From positions 70,377,501 to 70,441,500 of the forward strand of contig NC_060215.1 in assembly GCF_021130785.1 (NCBI RefSeq): a stretch of DNA of 64,000 nt. The letters run 5' to 3'. The notes under the pieces are model-generated. The model saw only the letters and a program-made list of their open reading frames with translations, did not search any database and was not told the DNA's origin. Position numbers and translations under genes: made by a program. This DNA is from Homalodisca vitripennis. Its lineage: Eukaryota; Arthropoda; Insecta; Hemiptera; Cicadellidae. This document shows, piece after piece, positions 21,169 through 33,690 of the stretch. Position 1 is the first letter of the stretch. Every line of letters starts with the position of its first letter.

Positions 21169-24100
21169 AAAACCAAAACTCATAAAAAGGAAGGTATAAA
21201 AAGTGAATATTTGACCTTTCTTAAGTTTCCAAACTAAAAAACTTCTGTTCATATGAAGTGAATTATTTGTTAAAAAATGTTTATTGCTAAAACAATTTAA
21301 CTTTAGGTAGCCTAGATTTCTAATGATGCGTTTCTTTAGTTAAACCCGTTGCAACTTTATATGAAATTGTATATTTGATATGAAGATTTATTATTTATTT
21401 AGAAAAATGAACGTAAAAGAACCTTGTAATTTAGGAAAAACGGAAAGTATAAATTTGCTTTATATTATTTTCATAGAAACTGCCTGGTACGTTGTAGTGA
21501 AATCACTTGTTCTTTGACATGAAACTTTCTTTTCTTAAATGCATTAGTTATAATACACGTAAAAACAAAAATGAATAGATTAAGCAATAACGTTATAAAA
21601 TAACAACAGTTCATTTTCAAGTACAGTAAACAATCACTGTGTTGTTAACGCTCACTATCACTGAGAACAAGGAAAGTAAATATACAGCTTTGAACTGAAA
21701 TATGTAATATAAAAATAAACAATGAGCATATGGCTATGTAAATCACACTATATACTCGTATTTATTATGTACACCGATATGATTGAAAAAATAGTGCACT
21801 GAAACACAATTACGTAAACTTTTCCCTTGTACAAAGATGTCTTGTTTCAACATTTAACCTCTTAAAAAATACAAATACATAATCCAATAAAACGTGTATA
21901 GTAACATTTGAATTTAAATAGAATTCATATTCAATAATCATGTTTATCTTTTTTTAAAAGGAGATTGTAACCTAAAGAACAAAGAGTAAAACTGCAAATT
22001 GAGAGAAAACGTCTTTTATGAATCTACCCTATTAAAAGTTTTATTTTAACATTTGTAATAATTGGAGTTTATATATCGTTATTCCAAGTATTTTTGCATT
22101 AGATATCAAATATAAGTATGTACGTATTCTGTTACAAATTCAATTTTCATGTTTTGAGGTATTTGTTGGATGGTAAAAGTGTTTTATTGAATGATGATTA
22201 TACTATTACATTAAAATCTACAAAAAGTATTCTTAGATAACACGCCTTACATTTTACTAGTAAGTATAAATCTTTATTAGGAATCATAAAACTTACCCCG
22301 AGAACTTTTAAAATGAATATTGACGTAATTCATTTAAAATATATCAACTAAATAAATTAAAATGGGATGAATTTTTTTAGGAAATTAACTTATGGCATAA
22401 TAACATTTAGTCATATTGTGAATTATTATGCCCTTAATACTTCTACATGTTTTAAACAGATCGGTAAAGTTATTATTACAAACTTTTGATTAATAATAAA
22501 ATTATTTATCTATAAATAATTCTGTTTGTATAATTATTGAAATAAAACATAATTGAATAGTAGTGTTTCTAACAAACAAGATATTAGATTTTAAATTTAA
22601 ATTTCAATCCGATATTAGATAAAAAATCCCGTTTTTGATTGTTGGAACTCTACCACAGTTTATAATTAACCAGTTATAATATCGGTAATTAACACGAATA
22701 CCGTATTTTAAATACTGAATAATATAAATTTGGTTGGATTTATGATAAATATTTTTTATTTCAACTCTCTTGAAAACAGTATGTTGTCTCTTCGTAATAG
22801 AACTCCAGATCTCCCTAGTCATATTTTTGATCAACTATTACTAACTTTAAAGTGAGTCTGAGTTACAAAAAGAATGTTAAGTTTGTAATTCTTATTCAAT
22901 ATTCGAAAAGATTAATTAACCTTATGCTACGTGTGTAATATTGTAAAAAAGATACCTGATTAGCATTTTGAATCAATGTGAAATCTTAAAACTATTGTTC
23001 TGCAATACTGTGGCAACAACATTAAATTGGCGAGGGATGACGTAAGTGCAATAGCTACCAAACCGCCTTGTCTATTCTGCATTTCGCAAAGCACATGTTT
23101 GCAATATAAACAAAACATTAATCTTTATCATTAGTTAATATTAAGCTCTGCCCGTAAGGGTTGAAATATGTTTACAATTTACATTTTTCCAAAGATCTAA
23201 ATGTATAATTAGATTTTATATTAAGCGCGTTATATGTTATTGATTTGTAAACAGTTTGATACTTTGGAAGCAAAGTGATGTAATTAGTAGGATCGTATGG
23301 ATTGAGCGATGAGGAAGACTCGAATTGAAAAGAGTGACCTTATTTTAAATACTCAATGCTCACCAGTGCGGAATGAGATTCTGTACTCCACACTCCTAGA
23401 TCATTTTTAACGAAGCAGTCGAACATTGATTTACTTTATAAGTTTTAGAGGTGGCCGTGGTCGTGATTCGCTTAAATAAAACTATTTGGCCGATTTATAT
23501 TTCAATTTTATTTTTAACTTATACACTAAGTTATTGGATATATCATTCCTAATTCATTGTGGAATTAATCCTTAACCCAAGGTAGATTTATGTAAACAAT
23601 GACATATAATTATCCAACAGTTATCCTTCTACAGTTATCCGTACTTTTGAGAAAAATACAAACATGATTAATAGCTGTTAAATTGTAAAAAAATGAAAGT
23701 GAATTGCTTCAGTTTTTCTGAAATCAGTTTTGATTTTTATTGTGTCTTACTTAAGTAAATTGTTGTAGTCTTTCTGAACAAAATCTCCAGAAAAAACATT
23801 GACGGGCCTTTGTGGGTGAAAGCAATTGCTGTGTCATCACCATATCTTCATTACTCTATCCTCATTTTGCGAGGCCATTCAATGGAATATAGAACAAAAT
23901 ATGATCTACAATACCTTGGGAACGCCTTGGTTTGATAATTTGTTGTAATAACATCAATTGACAAATTTTCCATAACAATTTTTTTTGTTAGTTTTGAAAT
24001 TTTTGTAGCTGATAAAAAATTTAATAAGTTACCCTATACAATACAGAGTTAAGATTACGAATAAAAATACAATAATTTTATTTTATTTTTATTTTTTCTG

Positions 24101-24629
24101 TCAAAACCATAACGATTTTCTTGTTTATATCGATATGTTTGCTATATTAGTTATATTTATTATACAGGTTTATAGAACTTTCATCAAGTATAGCTTTTAT
24201 ATCAAGTTGATTTATTTCACTCCTTGCATAAACAAATTTTAACTTTGTTTATCTGAAGTTTTAATATTTTTTCATACTCTTAAGCTGTTATCAAGAAAAA
24301 TATATTCTTAAAACCAAAAGATCAAGAATGAAGTATCTAAAAAAAATTTTAAATTTAAGTTTTTCAATGAGCTTCCACATTTTTGTCCGTTTAAAATAAA
24401 AGAAAAAGACAAAATTAAATTTGTTTCTTAAAACCAATTCATTAACTACTTAAGAAAAAAATTGCTTGTAAAAATAGAAATATAAGATAACAGCCACAAT
24501 AAATAAATATTTATACTATTGATTAGTAGGTTTATTAACAAACAATGAGTTCGAAAAATAAAATTTACACTTAGCCAGCCACTTTCAGCTAAAATGGTTT
24601 TTATTTAACATATATATAACCAATTTTTA
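21169..24629. other. AT-rich DNA, no gene recognised
   Basis: No exon, RNA gene or identifiable element. A CpG-containing piece at 23030-23100 is too short to interpret. Confidence 0.4.
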
Positions 24630-25260
24630 ATGTATGAAGATAGTTTGACTGTTTGAAGATTTGAATTGTAGAATACATATTTTAACTTTGTGGTCATATA
24701 TACCAGGGTCTATAACTTCCACCTTTAGGTCGTAGCCTAGGTTGGCCCAGCCACATTCAATGAACAGGTATTTGTAGTTCTGACAAGACGTATTTTTATC
24801 GACTGATATCAACTGAAAGTTTGTCCAGCAATTATTTGAATATTTAATATAGACAAGAAGTTGTAGAATTCCACTTCTCCGACAGAGAATTTGAAGTTGG
24901 TCTATGTATTATACAACTAAGGACTAGACTTGTGTACAACAGCTTCAAGTGTGCACTCTCTTAGGAATGTTATTGTAGGTCAAATCACTACGTAGTGACA
25001 AAGGTGATTGTGAATGGTGCATACAATTTTGTTATGCTAAGATGATGTAGTTGTAGGCAGAACATTAATATTAATGTACGCTCACGAAGGTTTTTAGTTT
25101 GCTACTTGGGTTTTCCTAGTCCCTGCTCGGCCAGTATTACAATGTCAGACTGTTCTGTTCGCATAAGTTCTATAATATAATGGGATGGAGTTAGCATTAA
25201 AATTCCCATATGTACTAATATTGTGTGCATTTTCAGTTACTGAATCTGAGCCCTTCAGAT
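24630..25260 (-). pseudogene. Decayed LINE endonuclease domain
   Basis: Minus-strand fragments match the layout of an apurinic-type endonuclease of non-LTR retrotransposons. Near 25170 RTEQSDIVILAEQGL resembles the early 'DIVxLTEHWL' block, and near 24700 LKVEVIDPGIYDHKVK resembles the late 'VxDPGxSDH' block that holds the catalytic Asp-His pair. Stops and frame changes separate them. The spacing (about 450 bp) suits one endonuclease domain. The identification rests on motif resemblance only. Confidence 0.45.
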
Positions 25261-25599
25261 TTCCCCTTTGGTGGAGTAACTGCAGTGGTAGGCACGGTAT
25301 TTACTGACCACCACCATAAGCTTATGCTTTCTGAAAATGTCAGTAATCAATAATAATCAATAATCATATTTTTATAGCTTTAAAAAATATACATTGCATT
25401 AGCAAACGTCATTTCATTTCATAACTAAACCTTGTTTCAAGAAAATAACGATAATTAATTGGAGACTAATAATTCTCCTCTCGTTCCCTACTACCAAAAC
25501 TTATTCATACCTCACTCATGCATACACTAAATTACATTCGTAACCATTCATTCATGAATTATTACGTATTAAATATCATCTTGAACTGTTAAAGTATCG

Positions 25600-26060
25600 G
25601 TTTGGTAAAACGATAAATCATTGTACCAGTTGTGCGGCAAGGCGTTACATAAACTCTTCCACGTAGTAAAACATCTCAGACACTGAAGTGTCTTTTAATC
25701 GACATTTGAGCTGCTTTTGTTCGTCTAACTTTTTAATGCTCCCAGGAAGACAATTGATTAGTCTGACACCAGCTTGTGATGGTTGAGTTGATTAAATACT
25801 CATGCTCTACAATTTTGTACTCTGAAGCTGTTCCTTCTTCTAGTACCATAACCATGGACGTCATTGTTCTGCATAAATTCAGATTGGGATGCCTACGAAG
25901 TTACAAAGAATATAAGGTCAACCAACCAAGTTCCCTGAAATCAAATCGCCATAACTCTCTTGGTTTTAATTTAAAAAATATTCTGATGGTTTTTTTATGT
26001 AGCTTAAAAACTCTGTTAAATATCATTAAAGCACATCACTCTACTAACTATAATCTCCAG
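25600..26060 (-). pseudogene. LINE reverse transcriptase 3' fragment
   Basis: Minus-strand reading gives VFKLHKKTIRIFFKLKPREL and GWLTLYSL (26010-25930), then in another frame DVHGYGTRRRNSFRVQNCRA (25870-25800), then AGVRLINCLPGSIKKLDEQK after a shift (25770-25700) and an EMFYYVEEF-like end (25660). This order (LQKxxIRII, GYxTRxxN, LINxLPxSIK, FYSVEEF) is typical of the C-terminus of CR1/jockey-type reverse transcriptase ORFs. Several frameshifts and stops show it is dead. It lies 5' (minus strand) of the endonuclease fragment at 24630, the wrong order for one intact copy, so these are two insertions or a rearranged one. Confidence 0.6.
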
Positions 26061-27142
26061 TGAAAATTGGTCAGAAATGGCTGTGTTTGTCATAGACACT
26101 AGAGCAATAGAAATATTTCTATTATAATTATCAATGGCTGTTCTCGATTAGGGGTCACCCTACAGTCTCTTTAATGTAGAGGTTTTCATATGTCTCATCT
26201 CTACAGTTTAGAGTTTAAGGCGACTTTTCGGAAGTGGTTATTGAGGTTGTAAGGTAGTAACGCTGTTTTTTGTTGAAAATGGCAACTGAGTCTGTCCTGC
26301 TGACTGTAGCAGGTCGTAGATATGTTTAGGGGCCTAAAGAGAGATAGTGAAAACATTTTATTAGGTTTTACATTTTTTTTTACTGCCCTCGTCTGCCAAA
26401 ATTAGATTTCTAACATGGGTCTTGGTCAAAATATGATGATCATCTTTCGTTCCTGTTGGTTTGACTGGCTCAAGGTGTCATTGTAGTTTCTGTTTGTCTG
26501 AGTACTAGTCCGTTAGTGATCGTACAGTTTTTTGCTACAGATTTAACAGGCTTTGAAAGTTATCTTGATGTGTCTGGAAAAAAAAGGTGGTATTGTAGTT
26601 TCAGTAGTGTCTCAATAGATCCCTTTGCTATAAGCCTAGTTTTACATTCTCATTTACTCTATTTCAGCAAGCTGGCGTTTGTTGCTCGCAATGGACGGCT
26701 ACAATAAATTTTATGTTTGTAGCAAGATTATCTACCGATTTGCTATCATTTTCTGGATTATATTTGATCAAATAAAGTTTGTTTTAATTATTTGGCCAGA
26801 TAAACAGTGAATTCAAAAGTATAGGATGTACCCCTAGTATGTCCAATATGCAATCATTGTCTACTAATTTTATGTGTTGTGGCTACTATTTATTTTAACA
26901 TTGCGAGTCCTAGTTTTTTAGCTTCTTGTTTTCCTTACCTTAGAACTGAATGAAGTCAGTAGGGAACTTTACTCGCTATCACTCTCAACTACTTCACCAG
27001 TATAATACAAAATGAATTTGGAGATCGTCTTGACCACATTGAAATCAGTTCCGATCTTCATTTCTCCCGTTATAAAAACATTTAATTATAGTTTCCATAG
27101 AGTTCAATGAAAAAAACTTATCTTTATTTTGATTTGTTTTAG
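26061..27142. other. Sequence upstream of the esterase-like exon
   Basis: Intron or 5' flank of the carboxylesterase-like gene. No further exon was recognised. The part at 26200-26710 may be more LINE sequence on the minus strand, but I found no motif there good enough to claim. Confidence 0.3.
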
Positions 27143-27252
27143 GAAATCCACCGAATGAGGGCTGGCCCATTCTGCTTTGGTTTCACTCGGGCGACTTTAA
27201 GGTGGGAGCTCCACACATCTGGGACTTCTCCGTCTTTGCTGTCAAGCAAAAG
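27143..27252 (+). CDS. Carboxylesterase-like gene, internal exon
   Basis: This 110-bp exon follows TTTGTTTTAG and ends AAG/GT. It adds two bases of a split codon plus 36 codons: NPPNEGWPILLWFHSGDF, then KVGAPHIWDFSVFAVKQK. It is the block of the carboxylesterase fold that normally reads PVxVWIHGGGFxxG, just before the oxyanion hole. Here the glycine run is HSGDF, so the oxyanion hole is degraded. The exon leaves in phase 0 and joins the exon at 32173 to give FAVKQK/VIVVTPAYRL, the normal continuation in this family. The first roughly 100 residues, with signal peptide, must be upstream; I could not find them. Confidence 0.88.
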
Positions 27253-27333
27253 GTCATTCAGGCTATGTATTTCATAGTTCTAAGATTAAATCTGCTTTTA
27301 TGTTTACGTTTTAATCTTATATGGCGTGTCAGC

Positions 27334-27565
<232 letters not shown>

Positions 27566-29371
27566 TGTTTGTTTATACTTTTCTAGTTTACAATATTCGT
27601 TTAAAAATATATGTTAAATGAAATCTAATTAAAATCGTTACAGTATTCTTTAAAACAAGTGTAAAGACTCAAGATCAAAATCTGAAATATAACAGGACGT
27701 TGGATGTAGATTATATAATGTCATATAATATTCGCCAAACTCATGGCTCTGAAAAAATAAATAAGATCATTGAACTTTTGTAACGAACAGTCGTTTGAAA
27801 TTTTGAAATTATACTTTAGTTCTTTATAGCTTGGATAAATTATTAGAATGGAAAAATATCCTGTTATAATATTGCCTCCCATTTATATAGCAACATTAAG
27901 GTAGGATTTAGAAAAAACACGATTATAAAAAATATCAGATAATTTTGAAAAACTAGTGTAATGTATTCCGAAATAAAGATTATTTTAACAAACAATTTTG
28001 AATTTTAAAACAATAACAGTACTGCAGTTTTGCTCACCTATCTATTGTATTCATCTCTTCCCACAGTCATATACAGTGCAGTTCCAAGAAATAGTTAAAA
28101 GACGTTAAAGAGTTAACTGTATATGTAAGTGCATATTGTCCCTGATGCTTATGGCATTAAACAGTTGATGATTTGATATTTAATTGTTTCCCAGAACTTG
28201 TGCATATATAAACAAGATTCTAATATAAAAAAATATTAAGCAATTTATTGTTTACCTAAAGTATAGTAGTTTTTCTTTGTTTTTATTAAATTTATCTTTA
28301 AATCAGTTTCTTCAAATGTTTGAAAACCGGTAAAATACAACTTATAAACTTATATATTATAGTGTTCGCACAAATATACAGTTAGTGTTATTAATTTTAG
28401 GATTTATGACCAAAATAAAATCAATAATAATTTATTAGTGTCGAATTTGTACATAACCTACTTGTCACAACAAATTTCATTGATCACGTTTTCTTCTACT
28501 TCGACTTTGACAATAGCAATGAATAGTTAAAAAAAATAATCATCAGATTTTCATGTTTACCAAATAAAAGATTAGTTTTCAGGTGTTAAAGTCTAATATT
28601 ATAGGAAGAAGTAAAGAGAAACATTAATGTTCCATAATATGATATCCATTGTATATTACTTTAAATTAATTCTTTGTATTTTGTTAAAAACATAAACACA
28701 TGAAGTGAAAGAAGTTAATCATATTTTATTTATTTATCACTATTTTTAAGTACATAATTAACATTTTAAGTTTCTGATTGTAAGTTCCTCTTTTTTATCA
28801 TTCTGTTGTGGACACTGATATTGTTCAATACCACTCACTGAACTGTGGCCCACTACCTCTTCCATAGGTACTTTGTAAAAAGTACTCCAACATCAAGAGT
28901 AAGGGCCTAACAATCCAGCAGTTAGCTCTTGACTCACTCTCAAAGTAAAAATAAAGGTCAAGTGTTTAGCCACTTTTAAGTTTACTTAGCACGAATTTAA
29001 AATAATTTCAAGAAATAAATATTGTTTCCAACTGAGTAGTAGGTAACTTAAAGTAATTTACATACGCAAGATATTGATTCACTTTTTTCTTTTTGGACAG
29101 TGATATGAGTTTTTTAACTTAATAAAGGAGGAATAGTTTTTAAACTTATACTTAATTTTTGTGTGTGTAAAACTTTTACCAACATAAATTGGAATAAGAG
29201 TTACTAACGATATAAACAGGAAAAGAGAAGGTTGATTAAAATTTTCCGGTATCCACCATACTTTCTCTTGTTTATTTTATTCGACTCCCGCGCGTGTGAG
29301 AGGTGGATGATCTATATGAACCCGCACAACCCCTGTAGCTCTGGTAGCCTCTTAACTCCTCTTACCTATTG

Positions 29372-29416
29372 TTCATATGGCTCTCTCGGAGAACACACTA
29401 TCAGTGATTATCTGTA
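29372..29416 (+). repeat. Short imperfect direct repeat, copy 1
   Basis: TTCATATGGCTCTCTCGGAG followed by AACACACTATCAGTGATT matches 30379-30418 (TTCATATAGCCTCGGAGAAC, CCTAGTGGTGATTTTCTGTA) with small gaps. Probably two pieces of one dispersed element about 1 kb apart. Confidence 0.45.
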
Positions 29417-30378
29417 GTAGCCAAAATATCAACTACACACTACCAAGAACTGTGCGTGTTTAAACGACCATATTTCGCCAAGTATGACCATATTCCATGA
29501 TATTTTGTCATAAATTCATATATGACGATGGTATAATAATGAATATACTACTTAGGTATAAAGTACAAGTACTTTATTGGTATCGAGATTGTAATTCTAA
29601 AATAGCATTTTAGAGCCAGCATTAATGCTTAGTTATATAGATGATTGGGCACATTCGCAGTATGCTAGTATCACAGGAATTCAATTTAACCACGTAACTG
29701 CCCATGACGAGTCCTCCTCCAGTATTGACAAACTACGTTTGAACTACAGTCAATCAACTCCAGAAAAAGCCGGAGGAATCAAGTGACATTCAGAATCAAG
29801 ACGATTGATATAAACACAACGAGTTTAGTGGTGTATCATTAAGTTACAGTCTCTTAAACATGAATGTATTTTTGTTGGAGGGGCTTGAATCGTCCTGCTC
29901 CGAGATTCCAAACGAAGCAGAATCCACAAAGGTAGTTGAGCTGTGTCATTTGAAATCTCCCTAATATCGAGATCGCCTGTCGAACTGTAAGTACTGAAGT
30001 ACTAATTCTTCCGCCAGGCCCTAGAAATTACCTTTTCGGCCAACTATTAACCGTATATCGCTGTAATCTAAATGTTAACTGTCAGAGAATAACTTTGCAG
30101 TCTTCAATTACCCGAAGGTGAATACCGAAATAAAAGAAAAAAATACAAATGAGAAAATAATAGTAATAGACGATAATAATAGAACATGAAAGAATTGTAT
30201 GAGCACTGATATCATCGATACCCTGGCGGGGAAGGGGGGAGGTGTCCGTTTTAATTTATCAAACTCTTACACATGGCATCAGTGGACGCACTGCAGGACC
30301 CCTTAATGTTCACGCAACTCTTAATCATTTTGTTACATATAACCTCATATATATGTATTAACCTCATATAACCTCATA

Positions 30379-30418
30379 TTCATATAGCCTCGGAGAACCC
30401 TAGTGGTGATTTTCTGTA
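30379..30418 (+). repeat. Short imperfect direct repeat, copy 2
   Basis: Partner of 29372-29416. It is preceded by three AACCTCATAT units (30340-30378), a small tandem repeat not present at copy 1. Confidence 0.45.
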
Positions 30419-30849
30419 TAGAGCTAAAACGTGACAACCAAAGTTGAGAAGATCCTATTCGAAAACAGAGAAAAAATTCCAAAGTTGGGAAGTAAACAAT
30501 CTGTTACTTTCATTAGGTAACAAGGTGTGACGCAATAGTTGCCTGAGGCATGTGCTGTACAATTTCTACATATTTGATTTTCCCAGCTGTGTGCAAATCT
30601 GCAAAGTCCATAAAGTACAGGTCATAACTTATATGCGACCAGGAATAACATTCTGGGCGTCACTATAATCTCTGAGCTCGAGTTTTTTCCGATCATGTAA
30701 CGTTCAACGTTCCGTTGCTAGGATATGATGATCTCTATAGATTTAAACATTTTCTGTCACAACCTTTTGGCCTAAAGCTGGATCTCATACAGTCTTCGGT
30801 ATTATCCATAATTTTACTGTTATCTGGCTTACGGAAACATCATTTCAAT

Positions 30850-31080
30850 GGAGAACACAGCAAGGATATAAAATGTGTAGAATTCGGGATTATGTTTCGT
30901 GTTGTGCCAGAAGCGATTTGGCCATGTGCCCCAATGTAGGGACAAGTGTATCTGATGGAAATAATTTGCAGCGTGATAGTGAGCTCCATGATTCACAAAG
31001 CTATGATGCTCGGGGAGCCGTGGTAACTGTGCGAGAAGCTGCTGTACCGAGCGCAGCACCCGCCATCTAAAGCAGTTTTT
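30850..31080. other. G/C-richer island, unassigned
   Basis: Within the esterase intron. Both strands are open for 60-100 codons (plus 30873-31070; minus 30829-31128), but neither translation shows a domain I know. Opposite-strand open frames of this kind often mark a transposon fragment or exon; no decision is possible. Confidence 0.2.
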
Positions 31081-32172
31081 CTTCTTAGAGTGAGGCAGAA
31101 AGTGGGTAAGGGAATATTTTCGTACCATGGACTAAATATGTATGATGATTTATCAGAATCCTACAGAAATGTTGTCTCTATCCATACTTTTGACAACAAA
31201 TTGAAAAATATTTGTATATGGTATTTTTGTAAATTAGTCATTACAAATACAATTATTACTGATATTTTGTGTATGTATAGATGTATGAGTTAGATACGTG
31301 AATACCAGCACATACCTAGAAATGTAGATGTCATCTTCTGCTCGTATTCTGGTAGTGAGAAAGTTAATTAGAACAAACTAAACATCATCTCTACTTGAAA
31401 ACATCGTTCACTCATTTGGAAGCGACAATAAAATTACTAGCTGGTTCTCAATCGAAAAGCAAACATCGTGTAGCATTTCCCTCAAAACAAAATCTATAAC
31501 GAATCAAATGGTAATGATTCATCCTGGGCCAATCTACATATATTCAACATTTTGCATTCAGTGTAGAACGTCCCTCATACATTCCCTTCGGACACTATGA
31601 AACAACGCGGCATTCATAATTCTTCAATAATCTTATTGATGGAAAAATTACTTTTACGTTCTAATGCCTTAACGAAATCCAACAAAGTACCATTCTTCCG
31701 AGAACAAAGCATTTTTAAGATTTCAACATTGCTATATATTTTTTTGTTTGACTACCGATCTATGTTAGGAATGCAATAAACAATAAAACGAGAATACTCG
31801 GTACTGTATGAGATAAACATTTATAACAGTTCAGGCCATTGCAATATTCTAATGTGTACCATTTATTCTCTAAGCGTAATGTTCCTTTGCTTATTTTGTC
31901 CAAACTAACAATATTAAGGAGAGCCATATATTAGTTTTCATATTTTGGTTGTTTATTACACTGACTGTTTTAATTTTACATGTAAGACGATTTCTGTAAA
32001 TTATTTCTATTCATTTAGAAAATGGAGTGGTATTTTAGTTACTAATATAATATTTTTAATGTCTAAAGGGCATTGTAACATTGCGATTTCCAAACCAGGG
32101 GCAAATTGAGCGGCAAAAGTATCATATTATTTACGTTTAGAGATATATTAATACATTTCTTATGTTGTTTAG

Positions 32173-33486
32173 GTTATAGTAGTGACACCTGCGTACCGGC
32201 TGAACGTTTTTGGATTCTTTACAACATTGGACGGAATGGCCCCGGGAAACTCTGGATTGTTGGACCAGGTGGCGGCGCTTGACTGGGTACAGCAACAGAT
32301 CCGAGACTTCGGCGGAAACCCCGACAAGGTGGTAATAGGCGGGCACGGCGCTGGAGCTGTCAGTGTGGGGCTGCACTTGGTGTCACCACTGTCTCAGGGC
32401 AAGTTTTCGGCTGCTCTGCAGATGAGTGGAGGGCCTCTCATGACTTCCGCTATCAAATCACATCAGCGTGGTATAGTCGCCGACATCGGAGACAACTTTG
32501 GCTGTGACGAATTGCTCATTTGTCTGCGAAAAATAAGTCCCCTCATTCTACTAATTCAAACGGGAACCGCGGCAGATTGGGGTCCAGTCGTGGATGGACT
32601 CTACGTGAACAACACTGCAGAAGCTTTTCTGCCCGCGCATCCACTCGTCCTCTTCATGGAGCAGCGATTCACCAAGGTACCACTCATGGCCGGTTACACG
32701 GACATGGAAGACGCACTGGAGTTCAGTAAACACGACTCTCCTGACAGCAACGACTTTGACAAGGAATCTTTCAACACACTTATCGGAGATAGCGCTCTGG
32801 ACGGAGTATCCGAACCTGAGGACAACGAGACCTGCTATTTAGATAAAACTTTCATCAGAGACTCTGTATCTTTTTTCTATAATTCAGATCCGAATAACTT
32901 GGATGACGTTTTACTAAAACAAAAATATATGTACTACATGACAGAAAAGAAGTACGGTGCTAGTATATTCAATCAGTCATTTTACATGAGTAACTTTAAA
33001 CAGATTTTTCTGTATCGTTTTGACTACAGATTGAAGACTATGGGGGTCTTGGATCTGCAGGATTGGATGACTTCACCTCAGTTCGGAGAAATTCCTTTCG
33101 TGTTCGGTATGCCCTACTGGACTTCGGTCTCTTCTCCGATCATCTGGAACAGTGCGGATAAAAAAGTAGCAGATTCCGTTATGGGGTTTTGGGGGAATTT
33201 CACCAAGTCTTTTAACCCCGCTCAACACGGACGCAATATCAAGTGGGAGCCTTATAACCCGGACATGCCCAGTGTGATGATACTGGACAAGGTATTCAAC
33301 ATGAGTGACCCGGCCACCATCAACTATAAGGCGCTCACATTCTGGAATGAATATTTCCCCAAGGTGGTGAGAATAGCCACCCAGTGCTGTAATATGACGA
33401 ACCAGAGCTACAAGATTGACAGAACTCTCACTTACAGGCTATTTTCTGTCTACACATTTTATACTCTGTTGGCGATATTTTTGTAA
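32173..33486 (+). CDS. Carboxylesterase-like protein, catalytically dead, last exon
   Basis: 437 codons and a stop, following the acceptor TATGTTGTTTAG. The first codons (VIVVTPAYRLNVFGFF) continue the exon at 27143. Family blocks in order: GNSGLLDQVAALDWVQQQI (residues 25-43 of this exon), the nucleophile elbow, SPLSQGKFSAALQMSGGPL, WGPVVDG, VPLMAGYTDMED and GEIPFVFGMPYW. The elbow reads GGHGAG, so catalytic Ser is Gly59. The acid Glu is kept (residue 179). The His position is Gln303 in TSPQFGEIPF. The protein should not hydrolyse esters, as in adhesion-type relatives (glutactin, gliotactin, neurotactin, neuroligin). N-glycosylation sequons (NNT, NET, NQS, NFT, NMS, NMT) point to an extracellular domain. 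The final 15 residues are hydrophobic (LFSVYTFYTLLAIFL), suggesting a GPI signal or short membrane anchor. Which subfamily is unresolved. Confidence 0.93.
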   Translation, partial: VIVVTPAYRLNVFGFFTTLDGMAPGNSGLLDQVAALDWVQQQIRDFGGNPDKVVIGGHGAGAVSVGLHLVSPLSQGKFSAALQMSGGPLMTSAIKSHQRGIVADIGDNFGCDELLICLRKISPLILLIQTGTAADWGPVVDGLYVNNTAEAFLPAHPLVLFMEQRFTKVPLMAGYTDMEDALEFSKHDSPDSNDFDKESFNTLIGDSALDGVSEPEDNETCYLDKTFIRDSVSFFYNSDPNNLDDVLLKQKYMYYMTEKKYGASIFNQSFYMSNFKQIFLYRFDYRLKTMGVLDLQDWMTSPQFGEIPFVFGMPYWTSVSSPIIWNSADKKVADSVMGFWGNFTKSFNPAQHGRNIKWEPYNPDMPSVMILDKVFNMSDPATINYKALTFWNEYFPKVVRIATQCCNMTNQSYKIDRTLTYRLFSVYTFYTLLAIFL

Positions 33487-33690
33487 CATGCTTGGCCAAT
33501 ATTGTACATAGAGAGTGCTTTGTTGTGTTCTAAAACAATCGGCAATGTTCTGAAATATGTAAAACAGTCTCACCTGAGAAGTTGTTCTAGTCATATGTGG
33601 AAACATGTACATATTTTTCTATAGTCAGGATGTATGTGATATCTCTGTATATATGTAAGTATTGAATAAATCATTTTTTACTATAAATAA
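33487..33690 (+). other. 3' UTR and polyadenylation signal of esterase-like gene
   Basis: AATAAA at 33665-33670, about 180 bp after the stop codon at 33484-33486. A second AATAAA-like word follows near 33686. Confidence 0.6.
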
